NCBI GenBank assembly: GCA_004020545.1
Contig: SAQE01000021.1
Coordinates: 25,941-89,940 of the forward strand
Origin: Mesorhizobium sp.
Lineage (GTDB): Bacteria; Pseudomonadota; Alphaproteobacteria; Rhizobiales; Rhizobiaceae
Reading direction: 5' to 3'
Length of the DNA: 64,000 nt
A program made the position numbers and the translations under genes. How positions within the stretch are numbered: the first letter of the stretch is position 1; each line of letters begins with the position of its first letter. Below, in pieces: positions 35,442 through 45,505 of the stretch. The notes beneath the pieces are model-generated. The model was not told where the DNA came from and ran no database searches. It saw only the letters and a program-made list of their open reading frames with translations.

Positions 35442-36836
35442 ATGCTCGATACCGAGCCTGACTTTTCGGACCGAATTTTTTCAGACTTCGACTTTTCCAG
35501 CGGCGCCGTTGCAGCTGTATCCGGCGGCAGCGACTCGACCACCCTTCTCTTTCTCCTCAAGGACCATCTCGACCGAACCCAGTCCGCGGCAAAGCTGCTT
35601 GCGGTGACGATCGATCACGGCCTGAGACCAGGCTCGGCGGCGGAAGCGCGAGCCGTGGCCCAGCTCTGCGCCGAGCGCGGCATCGTGCATCGCACGCTCA
35701 CCTGGTCCGGCCGCAAGCCTTCGACGGGCCTGCCCGCCGCCGCGCGCGAGGCACGCTACCGGCTGCTGGCCGAGGCTGCCGAAGCGGAAGGCATCCGCCT
35801 GATCCTGACCGGCCACACCGCCGACGATCAGGCGGAGACGGTGCTGATGCGTCAAGCCCGCGACGAGGGAACTGGCGCCGAGGATGCGCGCGACGGGGGC
35901 CGCGGCCTCGCCGGCATGGCGCCCGCCACGCTTTACGATTGGCGGGTATGGATCGCCCGGCCGCTGCTCGGCACGCGCCGCGCTGTATTGCGCGAGATGC
36001 TCAAGCGCCGCGGTATCGGCTGGATCGAGGATCCGACCAATGTCGACCTGCGTTTCGAGCGGCCGCGCGTGCGGGCATCCCTTGCTGGAGATGGGGGCGA
36101 ACGGCGTTTCGAGGCGGCAATCGCGCGAACCAGGCAAGCCGCGGCCGAGCGTGAGGCGCTCGGCCGGCGGGCGGCCATGCAGATCGGTGCCTTTGCCAGC
36201 CAACCGTCTCCCGGCCTCATCCGCCTCGACCGCGCTTTCGCCGCCAGCGACGACCGCGAAGGCGCCACCTATGCGTTGCGCATGCTGCTCGCCACGGTCG
36301 GCGGTGTCTCATTCCTTGCGGACGAAGCGCGCTCCCGCGCCCTGTTCGAGCGGCTGCGGTCCGGGCCGCTTTGTGCCACATTGTCGCGGACGGTGGTCGA
36401 TGCGCGCCGCACCGGCATCTTCCTTTATCGCGAGGCCCGCAATCTGCCTGCCGCCGCTCCGGCGGTGGATGGCATGCTTTGGGACGGCCGGCGGCGGATC
36501 ACATTGAGCGACAGATCGGGCGGGTTGGTGATCGCGCCCTTTGGGTCGCGCGCGGCCAAACGCGTCGCCGAGGGTGGCGTTCCGGCAAACCTGCGCCGCA
36601 TGGCGCTGGCCGCCGAACCCGCGCTGTGGCGCGGCGGCGAATGCCTTGATTTTGCTGGCGGCGATGCTTTGCCGCCGCCGATCCCGATCGTCCCGGCGGT
36701 GGCGCCCTTTGCCCGCTTCCTGCCGTCCTTCGATCTCAAGCCCGCCGCCGTCGTCGCCGCGCTGATCGGCGCGCCGCCGCTGCCGCCATTGCCTTTTCCC
36801 AGCCATGATCGCGGCGGAGCATGGGCGAAAGCTTAA
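35442..36836 (+). CDS. tilS: tRNA(Ile)-lysidine synthase TilS
   Basis: 464-residue N-type ATP pyrophosphatase that converts C34 of tRNA-Ile(CAU) to lysidine, essential for AUA decoding. The P-loop is SGGSDS at residues 27-32; HGLRPGSAAEARAVAQLCAERG near 65 and LTGHTADDQAETVLMR near 128 are family motifs. No Shine-Dalgarno is visible, because a repeat fragment abuts the start codon; translation may depend on coupling to cpoB or on a leader. Confidence 0.93.
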   Translation: MLDTEPDFSDRIFSDFDFSSGAVAAVSGGSDSTTLLFLLKDHLDRTQSAAKLLAVTIDHGLRPGSAAEARAVAQLCAERGIVHRTLTWSGRKPSTGLPAAAREARYRLLAEAAEAEGIRLILTGHTADDQAETVLMRQARDEGTGAEDARDGGRGLAGMAPATLYDWRVWIARPLLGTRRAVLREMLKRRGIGWIEDPTNVDLRFERPRVRASLAGDGGERRFEAAIARTRQAAAEREALGRRAAMQIGAFASQPSPGLIRLDRAFAASDDREGATYALRMLLATVGGVSFLADEARSRALFERLRSGPLCATLSRTVVDARRTGIFLYREARNLPAAAPAVDGMLWDGRRRITLSDRSGGLVIAPFGSRAAKRVAEGGVPANLRRMALAAEPALWRGGECLDFAGGDALPPPIPIVPAVAPFARFLPSFDLKPAAVVAALIGAPPLPPLPFPSHDRGGAWAKA

Positions 36837-36855
36837 CCGAGGCGTGCTGTTATGC

Positions 36856-36886
36856 TTGGCAAGGGGAGGCGCTCTCCCTATGTTAG
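36856..36886 (+). promoter_or_regulatory. candidate ftsH promoter
   Basis: CTTGGC (36856-36861), an 18-nt spacer, then TATGTT (36880-36885), 56 nt before ftsH. It resembles either sigma-70 or RpoH boxes; heat control of ftsH is common. A 12-bp palindrome TCCGCATGCGGA follows near 36911. Confidence 0.35.
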
Positions 36887-36941
36887 GCTCAAGCTTCCAT
36901 CACCATCGTGGGTCCGCATGCGGACGCCAACAGGACAATAG

Positions 36942-38876
<1,935 letters not shown>

Positions 38877-38900
38877 CCTCGGGATAGATACGATTCGAGC

Positions 38901-38929
38901 AAAACGCCGCGGCTCTGTCGCGGCGTTTT
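38901..38929 (+). terminator. intrinsic terminator of ftsH
   Basis: AAAACGCCGCG (38901-38911) / CGCGGCGTTTT (38919-38929). Confidence 0.9.
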
Positions 38930-39002
38930 GCTACGTGGCTCAAAGATGACAGGCTGCTATCTCTCGGTCGATCTCGCCTACGCTCTTTATCCTTCGATTG
39001 CC

Positions 39003-39178
39003 AGCGCTGCCCCTCATTGCCCTGCCGGGCATTTCTCCCCGTAAACGGGGAGAAAGAGGCTGGCCGCTCCCTCGGTGCTCATTCTGCGACGGTAAAGATT
39101 GGCGAAATCGGCGATGACAGCGTCCTTCTCCCCGTTCACGGGGAGAAGATGGCGGCAGCCAGATGAGGGGCGGCGCCA
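39003..39178. repeat. double CTCCCCG/CGGGGAG palindromic repeat (family C), copy 3
   Basis: Two units in opposite orientation: GCTGCCCCTCAT...TTCTCCCCGTAAACGGGGAGAA near 39006-39054, and TTCTCCCCGTTCACGGGGAGAA...CAGATGAGGGGCGGC near 39125-39176. It occupies most of the gap between ftsH and the convergent gene at 39311. Confidence 0.8.
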
Positions 39179-39255
39179 ACGCTTGAAGATTTCGCCACGT
39201 TGCAAGTCCGCGTGCTCTTTTGATCCGTCTGTTCGGCTCCGCGCACCGTCGCCAA

Positions 39256-39288
39256 CAAAAAGCCCGCGCACCTTTCGATGCGCGGGCT
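39256..39288 (-). terminator. intrinsic terminator of the PsiF-like repeat gene
   Basis: Minus strand: AGCCCGCGCA-TCGAAAGG-TGCGCGGGCT then a T tract. Confidence 0.88.
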
Positions 39289-39310
39289 CTCTTCAAATAT
39301 AGCTAAGAGG

Positions 39311-40159
39311 TCAGCTCTTCAGCTTGGCGTTGCAGAGGCTGTAGAAGCCGCCGCCCTTCTGGATCCACTTGAGGCCGTTCAGCGTGTTGGCGTCCTTGTT
39401 GGCATAATACTGCTCGAGGCAGGTATGCATGCGGCCCTTGGCCGGGGTCTCGGTGGCGAATTTCGGCGCGATGGCGGTCGGGAAGGTCACGCCCTTCGGA
39501 GCGGTCACGGTCGGCTTCGCCGGTTCCTTTGTGAAAGTCGCTTCCGTCGGAGCCGGCACGGTGTCGTCGTCGGCAGCGCCGGCGCCGCACTCGGCCTTGC
39601 GGAAGTCGTTCCACTTCATGCCGTTCAGCTTGTTGGCGGTCTTGGCAGCCTGATACTTGGTGCTGCATTCGCCCATGCTCAGGCCCTTGCCGCTGTCGGC
39701 GGCCTCGGTCGAGGTCTTGGTCGCCTTGGCAGGCTTCGTATCAGTCGCTGCCGCGGCGGCGCCGGCGGCGCATTCGGTCTTGCGGAAGTCGTTCCACTTC
39801 ATGCCGTTCAGCGTCCCGGCGGCTTTCGCGGCCTGGTACTTGGCGCTGCACTCCTTGGCGGTCAGGCCCTTTGCCGAACTGTCGGCGGTCGCGGCCGTGG
39901 TTTCCTTGGCCTTCTTGGCCGGCTTGGTATCAGCCGCTTTGGTGTCGGTCGCCGCCTTCGTGTCGGTCGCGGCCGAAGCGTCGCTGCCGCACTGGGCCTT
40001 GCGGAACTGGTTCCAGGTTTGGCCGGCGAGCGTTCCGGCGTCCTTGGCCGCGTTGTACTTGGTGCTGCACTCGGCCATGGTCAGCGCGTTGGCCGGCGCC
40101 GCCACGAAGAAGGCTGCGACGGCGAGGCCCGTCAATGTTGCAAGTCTATGAATAAGCAT
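39311..40159 (-). CDS. Secreted protein with four Cys-pair (PsiF-like) repeats
   Basis: 282 residues, signal peptide to about residue 26 (ending AAPANA). Three close copies of a 27-residue module, ECSxKYxAAKxAGTLNGxKWNDFRKxEC, have Cys pairs at 31/57, 104/130 and 165/191. A fourth diverged copy (C247/C276) ends the protein. Linkers are Ala/Thr/Lys-rich and low complexity. The module resembles PsiF-repeat proteins of the periplasm; each pair could form a disulfide. No function is known. GGGAGAAAAC precedes the ATG; it has its own terminator. Confidence 0.78.
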   Translation of the reverse strand: MLIHRLATLTGLAVAAFFVAAPANALTMAECSTKYNAAKDAGTLAGQTWNQFRKAQCGSDASAATDTKAATDTKAADTKPAKKAKETTAATADSSAKGLTAKECSAKYQAAKAAGTLNGMKWNDFRKTECAAGAAAAATDTKPAKATKTSTEAADSGKGLSMGECSTKYQAAKTANKLNGMKWNDFRKAECGAGAADDDTVPAPTEATFTKEPAKPTVTAPKGVTFPTAIAPKFATETPAKGRMHTCLEQYYANKDANTLNGLKWIQKGGGFYSLCNAKLKS

Positions 40160-40449
40160 GGCGTTTTCTCCCTTGCTGCCGCCAGGTGGTGTCCCTATAC
40201 CAAATCAATAGCTCTCAACTTCGGATTGCGCCAGATGCTTCCAGCGTGGACGCCGTCACAAAGTGTGTTGCGTCCGATAAGGTGATGAATTGCTTGCGGT
40301 TGGTCGCGCAAACAAGGTTTTTCCGGGCGGCTTTGGATAGAAAAGCTCGCCTCGGCTGGTATATTGCCGCTACAGTGAGAGGTCGTGGTAGGCTGTCGAA
40401 TCACTTGAACCGCCAGCGACAATGATTTTCTAAGGAATGGTAATATATA

Positions 40450-40464
40450 ATCACGAAATGTGAT
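40450..40464. promoter_or_regulatory. palindrome upstream of glmM
   Basis: ATCAC-GAAAT-GTGAT, perfect 5-bp arms, 63 nt before the glmM start, next to an AT-rich stretch (TAATATATAA). Possible operator. The rest of the 367-nt gap 40160-40526 shows nothing else that I recognise. Confidence 0.4.
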
Positions 40465-40526
40465 GATCGGATGCGGCCCAATTGTGGCACTACGGGCGGC
40501 TGAAACCGACGGGGACATTGGCAGGC

Positions 40527-41879
40527 ATGGCAGGGCAGTATTTCGGCACCGACGGCATCCGCGGACGCGCCAACAAGTTTCCGATGACGGCCGAGGTCGC
40601 CATGCGGGTCGGCATGGCTGCCGGGCTTTCGTTCCAGCGCGGCAATCACCGGCACCGCGTCGTGCTCGGCAAGGACACGCGGCTTTCCGGCTACATGATC
40701 GAGAATGCGATGGTGTCGGGCCTGTGCGCCGCCGGCATGGACGTGTTCCTGCTCGGGCCCATTCCGACACCGGCGGTCGCCATGCTGGTGCGCTCGCTGC
40801 GCGCCGACATCGGCGTGATGATCTCGGCTTCGCACAACCCCTATTACGACAACGGCATCAAGCTGTTCGGCCCCGACGGCTACAAGCTCTCCGACGAGAT
40901 CGAGGAACGCATCGAAGGCATGCTCGACAAGGATATCGAGCTTGCGCTTGCCGATTCCGACGGGCTGGGCCGCGCCAAGCGCGTCGATGGCGTCCACGAC
41001 CGCTATATCGAATTCGCCAAGCGCACGCTGCCGCGCTCGATGTCGCTTTCCGGCCTTCGGATCGTCGTCGATTGCGCGAATGGCGCCGCCTACAAGGTGG
41101 CGCCCGAGGCGCTGTGGGAACTCGGCGCCGAGGTGGTGGCCATCAATGTCGAACCCAACGGCTTCAACATCAACAAGGAGTGCGGCTCGACCCATCCGGC
41201 CGGCCTGCAGAAGAAGGTGCATGAAGTGCGCGCCGATATCGGCATCGCGCTTGACGGCGACGCCGACCGCGTGGTCATCGTCGATGAGAACGGCGCGATC
41301 GTCGATGGCGACCAGATCATGGCGCTGATCGCCGAATCCTGGCACCAGAGCGGGCGGCTGGCCGGCGGCGGCGTCGTCTCAACCGTGATGTCCAATCTCG
41401 GCCTCGAGCGCTTCCTCGGCGACATGAAGCTGCAACTGCACCGCACCAAGGTCGGCGACCGCTACGTGGTCGAGCATATGCGCGCGCACGGCCTCAATGT
41501 CGGCGGCGAGCAGTCTGGCCATATCGTGCTCTCCGATTTCTCGACCACAGGCGACGGTCTGGTTTCGGCGCTGCAGGTGCTGGCCTGCATCAAGCGGCAG
41601 AACCGGCCGGTCAGCGAGCTGTCGAAGAAGTTCGAACCGGTTCCGCAGCTTCTGAAGAATGTCCGCATCTCCGGCGGCAAGCCGCTCGAGGAGGCGCCGG
41701 TCAAGGCAGCCATCGAGGATGCGCGCAACCGGCTCGGCAAGGCCGGCCGGCTCGTCATCCGGCCCTCCGGCACCGAACCGCTCATCCGCGTCATGGCCGA
41801 AGGCGACGATCCGCAACTGGTCGAGACCGTCGTCAACGACATCGTCGGCATCCTTTCGGAAACCCGCAGCGCCGCCTAA
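40527..41879 (+). CDS. glmM: Phosphoglucosamine mutase GlmM
   Basis: 450 residues; converts glucosamine-6-P to glucosamine-1-P for peptidoglycan and [16 protein letters not shown] start, phosphoserine loop SASHNP with catalytic Ser at 102, metal loop DGDADR near 247, sugar loop GGEQSGH near 330, and phosphate loop [12 protein letters not shown] near 417. ATG at 40527 preferred over 40482. It follows ftsH-tilS in the conserved order, interrupted by the convergent secreted-repeat gene. Confidence 0.96.
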   Translation: MAGQYFGTDGIRGRANKFPMTAEVAMRVGMAAGLSFQRGNHRHRVVLGKDTRLSGYMIENAMVSGLCAAGMDVFLLGPIPTPAVAMLVRSLRADIGVMISASHNPYYDNGIKLFGPDGYKLSDEIEERIEGMLDKDIELALADSDGLGRAKRVDGVHDRYIEFAKRTLPRSMSLSGLRIVVDCANGAAYKVAPEALWELGAEVVAINVEPNGFNINKECGSTHPAGLQKKVHEVRADIGIALDGDADRVVIVDENGAIVDGDQIMALIAESWHQSGRLAGGGVVSTVMSNLGLERFLGDMKLQLHRTKVGDRYVVEHMRAHGLNVGGEQSGHIVLSDFSTTGDGLVSALQVLACIKRQNRPVSELSKKFEPVPQLLKNVRISGGKPLEEAPVKAAIEDARNRLGKAGRLVIRPSGTEPLIRVMAEGDDPQLVETVVNDIVGILSETRSAA

Positions 41880-41899
41880 CCGGACGGAAGACTACGGCG

Positions 41900-41946
41900 A
41901 AGTCGCCGAGCTTCACCGCTACGCACTTTTAATGAAATTGCTCTGC
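41900..41946. repeat. decayed RIME-like fragment (family A)
   Basis: TACGCACTTTTAATGAAATTGCTCTG resembles the 3' end of the repeats at 20834 and 47196, with substitutions. Confidence 0.45.
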
Positions 41947-41969
41947 CAGCCGAGCCCGCCGCATCCACA

Positions 41970-41993
41970 AGCCCGCCGCCCGGCGGGCTTTTT
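41970..41993 (+). terminator. intrinsic terminator of glmM
   Basis: AGCCCGC-CGCCCG-GCGGGCT followed by a five-T run. Confidence 0.85.
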
Positions 41994-42066
41994 CGTGCGT
42001 GCCCGCAACGGCCCGGACAACGGCATTCCCTCTAAAATTGTATAGATTCGTGGTTAATCGGTACGG

Positions 42067-42081
42067 TTAAACGGCTTTTAA
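42067..42081. promoter_or_regulatory. CtrA-type binding site upstream of the first omp gene
   Basis: TTAA-ACGGCTT-TTAA, perfect consensus, ending 74 nt before the start codon at 42156. Confidence 0.6.
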
Positions 42082-42155
42082 CCTTTGCATTTCATTATCC
42101 ACGCCGAGGTTCAACTTCGGGCGATGTCGTCCCGAGGCTTCTTAGGGGTGACAGC

Positions 42156-42998
42156 ATGTTGAATACAGCAAGAATGGCATTGTTTGCCGCGCTGTTCGCG
42201 GGGGTGGCCGGGCCGGCGCTTGCCGCCGACCTCGCGGAACCGCCTCCGGTCGAAGAGGCGCCGCCGCCAGTCGTCGAGGCTCAGCCGGTCGATGTCGGCG
42301 GCTGGTACATCCGCGGCGATATCGACTACCACTGGTCGCGCTTCCGCGGCGGCGACTACATCACCTACGGCGCGGCGCCCCAGACCCAGGGCAGCTTCGC
42401 CAGCGGCAAGCTGAAAGGCGCCTTCTCCGCCGGCGCCGGCGTCGGTTACCAGGTCAATCAGTATTTCCGCACCGACCTCACCGCCGACTGGCTGGCCAAG
42501 TCCAATTTCAGCGGTTCGACCGATGGCTTCTGCGCCGGCGGGGTGCCTTGTACCTCCGTCGACACCTCGTCCTATTCGGCGCTGCTGCTTCTGGCCAATG
42601 CCTATGTCGACATCGGCACCTGGCACGGTGTCACGCCCTATGTCGGCGCCGGCATCGGCGGCGCCTGGGTCAAGTGGGATACGCTGCACAACACAGATCT
42701 CGACGGTTCGTTCGAGCATGCCGGCGGCAAGGGCTGGCGCTTCGCCTATGCGCTCATGGCCGGCGCCTCCTACTGCCTGACCGATCGCGTCAAGCTCGAT
42801 GTCGGCTACCGCTACAGTCATATCAATGGCGGCAAGATGTTCGAATATGCCTCGGACAGCAATGTCGGCCCGGGCTACGATCGCGGTATCAACGTGCATG
42901 AAGTGCGCGGTGGCCTGCGCTACCAGTTCGGCAGGTCCGACTGCGCCCCGCCGCCGGAACCCTACGTACCGGAGCCGGAGCCGATCTACACCAAGTAA
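42156..42998 (+). CDS. Outer-membrane beta-barrel protein (Omp25/Omp31-like)
   Basis: 280 residues: signal peptide (about 1-23, ending PALAAD), a Pro/Glu/Val-rich linker (about 26-48), then an eight-strand-type barrel with alternating hydrophobic strands (GWYIRGDIDYHWSRF; GVGYQVNQYFRTDLTADW; GVTPYVGAGIGGAWV; RVKLDVGYRYSHI). It ends in a Pro/Glu tail (PEPYVPEPEPIYTK) instead of an aromatic last residue. Homologous in layout to the neighbour at 43206. Likely abundant envelope protein. Confidence 0.85.
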   Translation: MLNTARMALFAALFAGVAGPALAADLAEPPPVEEAPPPVVEAQPVDVGGWYIRGDIDYHWSRFRGGDYITYGAAPQTQGSFASGKLKGAFSAGAGVGYQVNQYFRTDLTADWLAKSNFSGSTDGFCAGGVPCTSVDTSSYSALLLLANAYVDIGTWHGVTPYVGAGIGGAWVKWDTLHNTDLDGSFEHAGGKGWRFAYALMAGASYCLTDRVKLDVGYRYSHINGGKMFEYASDSNVGPGYDRGINVHEVRGGLRYQFGRSDCAPPPEPYVPEPEPIYTK

Positions 42999-43023
42999 TC
43001 GCTTCGAAGACCGGAAATTTCTC

Positions 43024-43052
43024 AACCGCCCGGCGCCAGCCGGGCGGTTTTC
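43024..43052 (+). terminator. intrinsic terminator of the first omp gene
   Basis: AACCGCCCGGC-GCCA-GCCGGGCGGTT with T tail. Confidence 0.9.
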
Positions 43053-43109
43053 GTTTGCGCGCGACTGATAAAATGTCATCGAAATCAATTCGGTAACCGG
43101 CTGTTATCC

Positions 43110-43124
43110 TTAACCGCCACTTAA
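43110..43124. promoter_or_regulatory. CtrA-type binding site upstream of the second omp gene
   Basis: TTAA-CCGCCAC-TTAA, perfect consensus, ending 81 nt before the start codon at 43206. A further TTAA at about 43134 lies downstream. Confidence 0.6.
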
Positions 43125-43205
43125 CCACTATGGTTAACAATGCATCCTGGAAACGGCAGCTGTGCTCGCGTTCGCGACTGGCGCCAACTTCAGGAGCCGG
43201 GGACC

Positions 43206-44066
43206 ATGACATCAAAATCGCGTATCGCACTGGCGCTCGCTGCAATCGTGCTGATACCGGCGACACAGGCGCTGTCGGCCGACTACGATCCGCCGATTTA
43301 TGTCGACCAGGCGCCGGACTACCAGCCCGTCGAGGTCGGTTCGGGCTGGTACCTGCGCGGCGACATCGGCTACGCCTTCAGCCATCCGTTCAAGCATGAG
43401 GAAGTCTCGAGCGGTCCGCTGAACAGCTTTACCGACGAGGCCAGCCTGTTCACCGGCAGCATCGGCATGGGCTATCACGTCAACGACTATCTACGGGTCG
43501 AGTTGAACGGCGGAATCCTGCCGACCGACAAATTCGCGGCACATGACAAGCTGGGAGCGACCTGCGACGGCCACACGCTTGTGGATGACGGTTTCGGAAC
43601 CATCAATTCCGTAGCGGCCACCCAAGCCTGCGACCTCTCCGACAATGCCTCCAACAAAGGCTACAGCGTCATGGCGAACGGCTATGTCGACCTAGGCACC
43701 TATGTCGGACTCACCCCTTATATCGGCGGCGGCATCGGGCTCGCTTACAACAAATACTACAGAAGTATCGGCGCGCGCGACTGCGTGGAGGTTCCGACGA
43801 ACAGCGCCGGCACGGGAGGATTTTTCTGCGACGATCCCGCCGGCTATGAAGGGCAGACCGACACCGCGGGGAAGTTCAATCTCGCCTATTCGATCGGTGC
43901 AGGCCTGTCCTACCAGGTCACCAAAAACGTTTCCGTCGATCTCGGCTACGAGTATTTCTCGGTGCCGGGCGCCAAATACGTCGCCTATGACGGAGGCGCC
44001 TTCAACATCCACAAGGGTATTGACTATCAGACGGTCAAGCTCGGTCTGCGTTACGATCTCTGGTAG
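43206..44066 (+). CDS. Outer-membrane beta-barrel protein, paralogue
   Basis: 286 residues: signal peptide (SRIALALAAIVLIPATQALSA), the same entry motif GWYLRGDIGYAF as the upstream gene, a barrel with GMGYHVNDYLRVELNGGI and GLTPYIGGGIGLAYNKYY, and a last strand QTVKLGLRYDLW ending in an aromatic residue as BAM substrates do. Four Cys in loops may form disulfides. ATG at 43206 after AGGAGCCGGGGACC. Each paralogue has its own CtrA-type box. Confidence 0.86.
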   Translation: MTSKSRIALALAAIVLIPATQALSADYDPPIYVDQAPDYQPVEVGSGWYLRGDIGYAFSHPFKHEEVSSGPLNSFTDEASLFTGSIGMGYHVNDYLRVELNGGILPTDKFAAHDKLGATCDGHTLVDDGFGTINSVAATQACDLSDNASNKGYSVMANGYVDLGTYVGLTPYIGGGIGLAYNKYYRSIGARDCVEVPTNSAGTGGFFCDDPAGYEGQTDTAGKFNLAYSIGAGLSYQVTKNVSVDLGYEYFSVPGAKYVAYDGGAFNIHKGIDYQTVKLGLRYDLW

Positions 44067-44179
44067 GCGACGAAGCCCGAAAATCGCCGGCGGCGGATCG
44101 ATCGGTCCGCCGCTTTTGCTGACCGGCGCGCCGTGGCCTGATGCAAGTATCCCGGCAGCGACAAAAACTTTCCTCTTGA

Positions 44180-44260
44180 CGCCGGAAGCCTGAACGCATA
44201 TCGCCGTCCGTGGGCCACCCCTCCCCAACGAGGGGCCACTATCTGGAAGGATAGACCACG
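44180..44260 (+). promoter_or_regulatory. serC leader RNA motif
   Basis: Two hairpins directly before serC. The first is CCCCTC-CCCAAC-GAGGGG (44218-44235), flanked by GTGG/CCAC. The second is CTATC-TGGAAG-GATAG (44239-44254), whose loop holds the GGAAGG Shine-Dalgarno 6 nt from the ATG. A conserved serC leader is known upstream of serC-serA in alphaproteobacteria, and this matches in position and form. Probably controls translation initiation in response to a serine-related signal. Confidence 0.72.
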
Positions 44261-45436
44261 ATGACGACGCTTACCAAGCCCGGACTCCGTCCGGCAAATC
44301 CCAATTTCTCCTCAGGTCCCTGCGCAAAACGTCCCGGCTGGTCGGCTGAGGCGCTGAAAGCTGCTGCGCTCGGGCGCTCCCACCGCGCCAAGATCGGCAA
44401 GGGCAAGCTCGAACAGGCGATCGAGCTGACGCGCGAAATCCTCAAGGTTCCGGCCGGCTACCGCATCGGCATCGTGCCGGCATCCGACACCGGCGCGGTC
44501 GAGATGGCGCTGTGGTCGCTGCTCGGCGAGCGTGGTGTCGACATGGTCGCCTGGGAAAGCTTCGGTTCCGGCTGGGTGACCGATGTCGTCAAGCAGCTCA
44601 AGCTCGCCGACGTGCGCCGCTTCGAAGCGGGCTATGGCGAACTGCCCGACCCCACCAAGATCGATTTCGACCGCGACGTGGTCTTCACCTGGAACGGCAC
44701 GACCTCCGGCGTGCGGGTGCCGAACGGCGATTTCATTCCGGCCGCGCGCCGTGGCCTGACCATTTGCGACGCGACGTCGGCCGCCTTCGCCCAGAGGCTC
44801 GACTTCGAAAAACTCGATGTCGTGACCTTCTCCTGGCAGAAGGTGCTGGGCGGCGAGGGCGCGCACGGCATGCTGATCCTGTCGCCCCGCGCCGTCGAAC
44901 GGCTGGAAACCTACAAGCCTGCCTGGCCGCTGCCGAAGATCTTCCGCCTGACCTCGGGCGGCAAGCTGATCGAAGGCATATTCAAGGGCGAAACCATCAA
45001 CACGCCGTCGATGCTGTGCGTCGAGGACTATCTCGACGCTCTCCACTGGGCGAAGTCGATCGGCGGCCTGGAGGCGCTGATTGCCCGCGCCGACGCCAAT
45101 GCCGCGGTGCTCGACCGGTTCGTGGACAAGTCGCCATGGCTCGGCCACCTGGCCGTCGATCCGGCGACGCGCTCGAATACCTCGGTCTGCCTCTCCTTCA
45201 CCGATCCTGACGTCGCGGCGCTCGACGCCGACGGTCAGGCGGCGTTCGCCAAGGGCATCGTCTCGGCGCTCGACAGGGAAGGCGTCGCCTATGACATCGG
45301 CTCCTATCGCGACGCGCCGCCCGGCCTGCGCATCTGGTGCGGCGCGACCGTCGAGACGTCCGACCTCGAGGCGCTGCTGCCATGGCTCGACTGGGCCTTC
45401 GCCACGCAGAAGGCGTCGCTCAAGGCGGCGGCCTGA
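44261..45436 (+). CDS. serC: Phosphoserine aminotransferase
   Basis: 391-residue PLP enzyme of serine (and pyridoxine) synthesis. Starts [25 protein letters not shown] Lys is K194 in [26 protein letters not shown] precedes it. Belongs to the longer alphaproteobacterial/archaeal SerC type. Operon with serA, 69 nt apart, with a stable hairpin between. Confidence 0.95.
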   Translation: MTTLTKPGLRPANPNFSSGPCAKRPGWSAEALKAAALGRSHRAKIGKGKLEQAIELTREILKVPAGYRIGIVPASDTGAVEMALWSLLGERGVDMVAWESFGSGWVTDVVKQLKLADVRRFEAGYGELPDPTKIDFDRDVVFTWNGTTSGVRVPNGDFIPAARRGLTICDATSAAFAQRLDFEKLDVVTFSWQKVLGGEGAHGMLILSPRAVERLETYKPAWPLPKIFRLTSGGKLIEGIFKGETINTPSMLCVEDYLDALHWAKSIGGLEALIARADANAAVLDRFVDKSPWLGHLAVDPATRSNTSVCLSFTDPDVAALDADGQAAFAKGIVSALDREGVAYDIGSYRDAPPGLRIWCGATVETSDLEALLPWLDWAFATQKASLKAAA

Positions 45437-45446
45437 GATCATCGCA

Positions 45447-45466
45447 CGGCGGCCTTCGGGCCGCCG
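45447..45466 (+). other. TTCG-loop hairpin between serC and serA
   Basis: CGGCGGCC-TTCG-GGCCGCCG, a perfect 8-bp stem with a UUCG tetraloop and no T run, so not a classic terminator. It could set relative serA level or protect mRNA ends. Confidence 0.6.
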
Positions 45467-45505
45467 ATCCCCACACGGATCAATCCCATTTTGATGGAGG
45501 CCGCC

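Noticed and set aside
42054-42070. Second CtrA-type pair before the first omp gene (TTAATCGGTACGGTTAA)
   Set aside because: Spacing is nine bases; the adjacent N7 site at 42067 is the better match.
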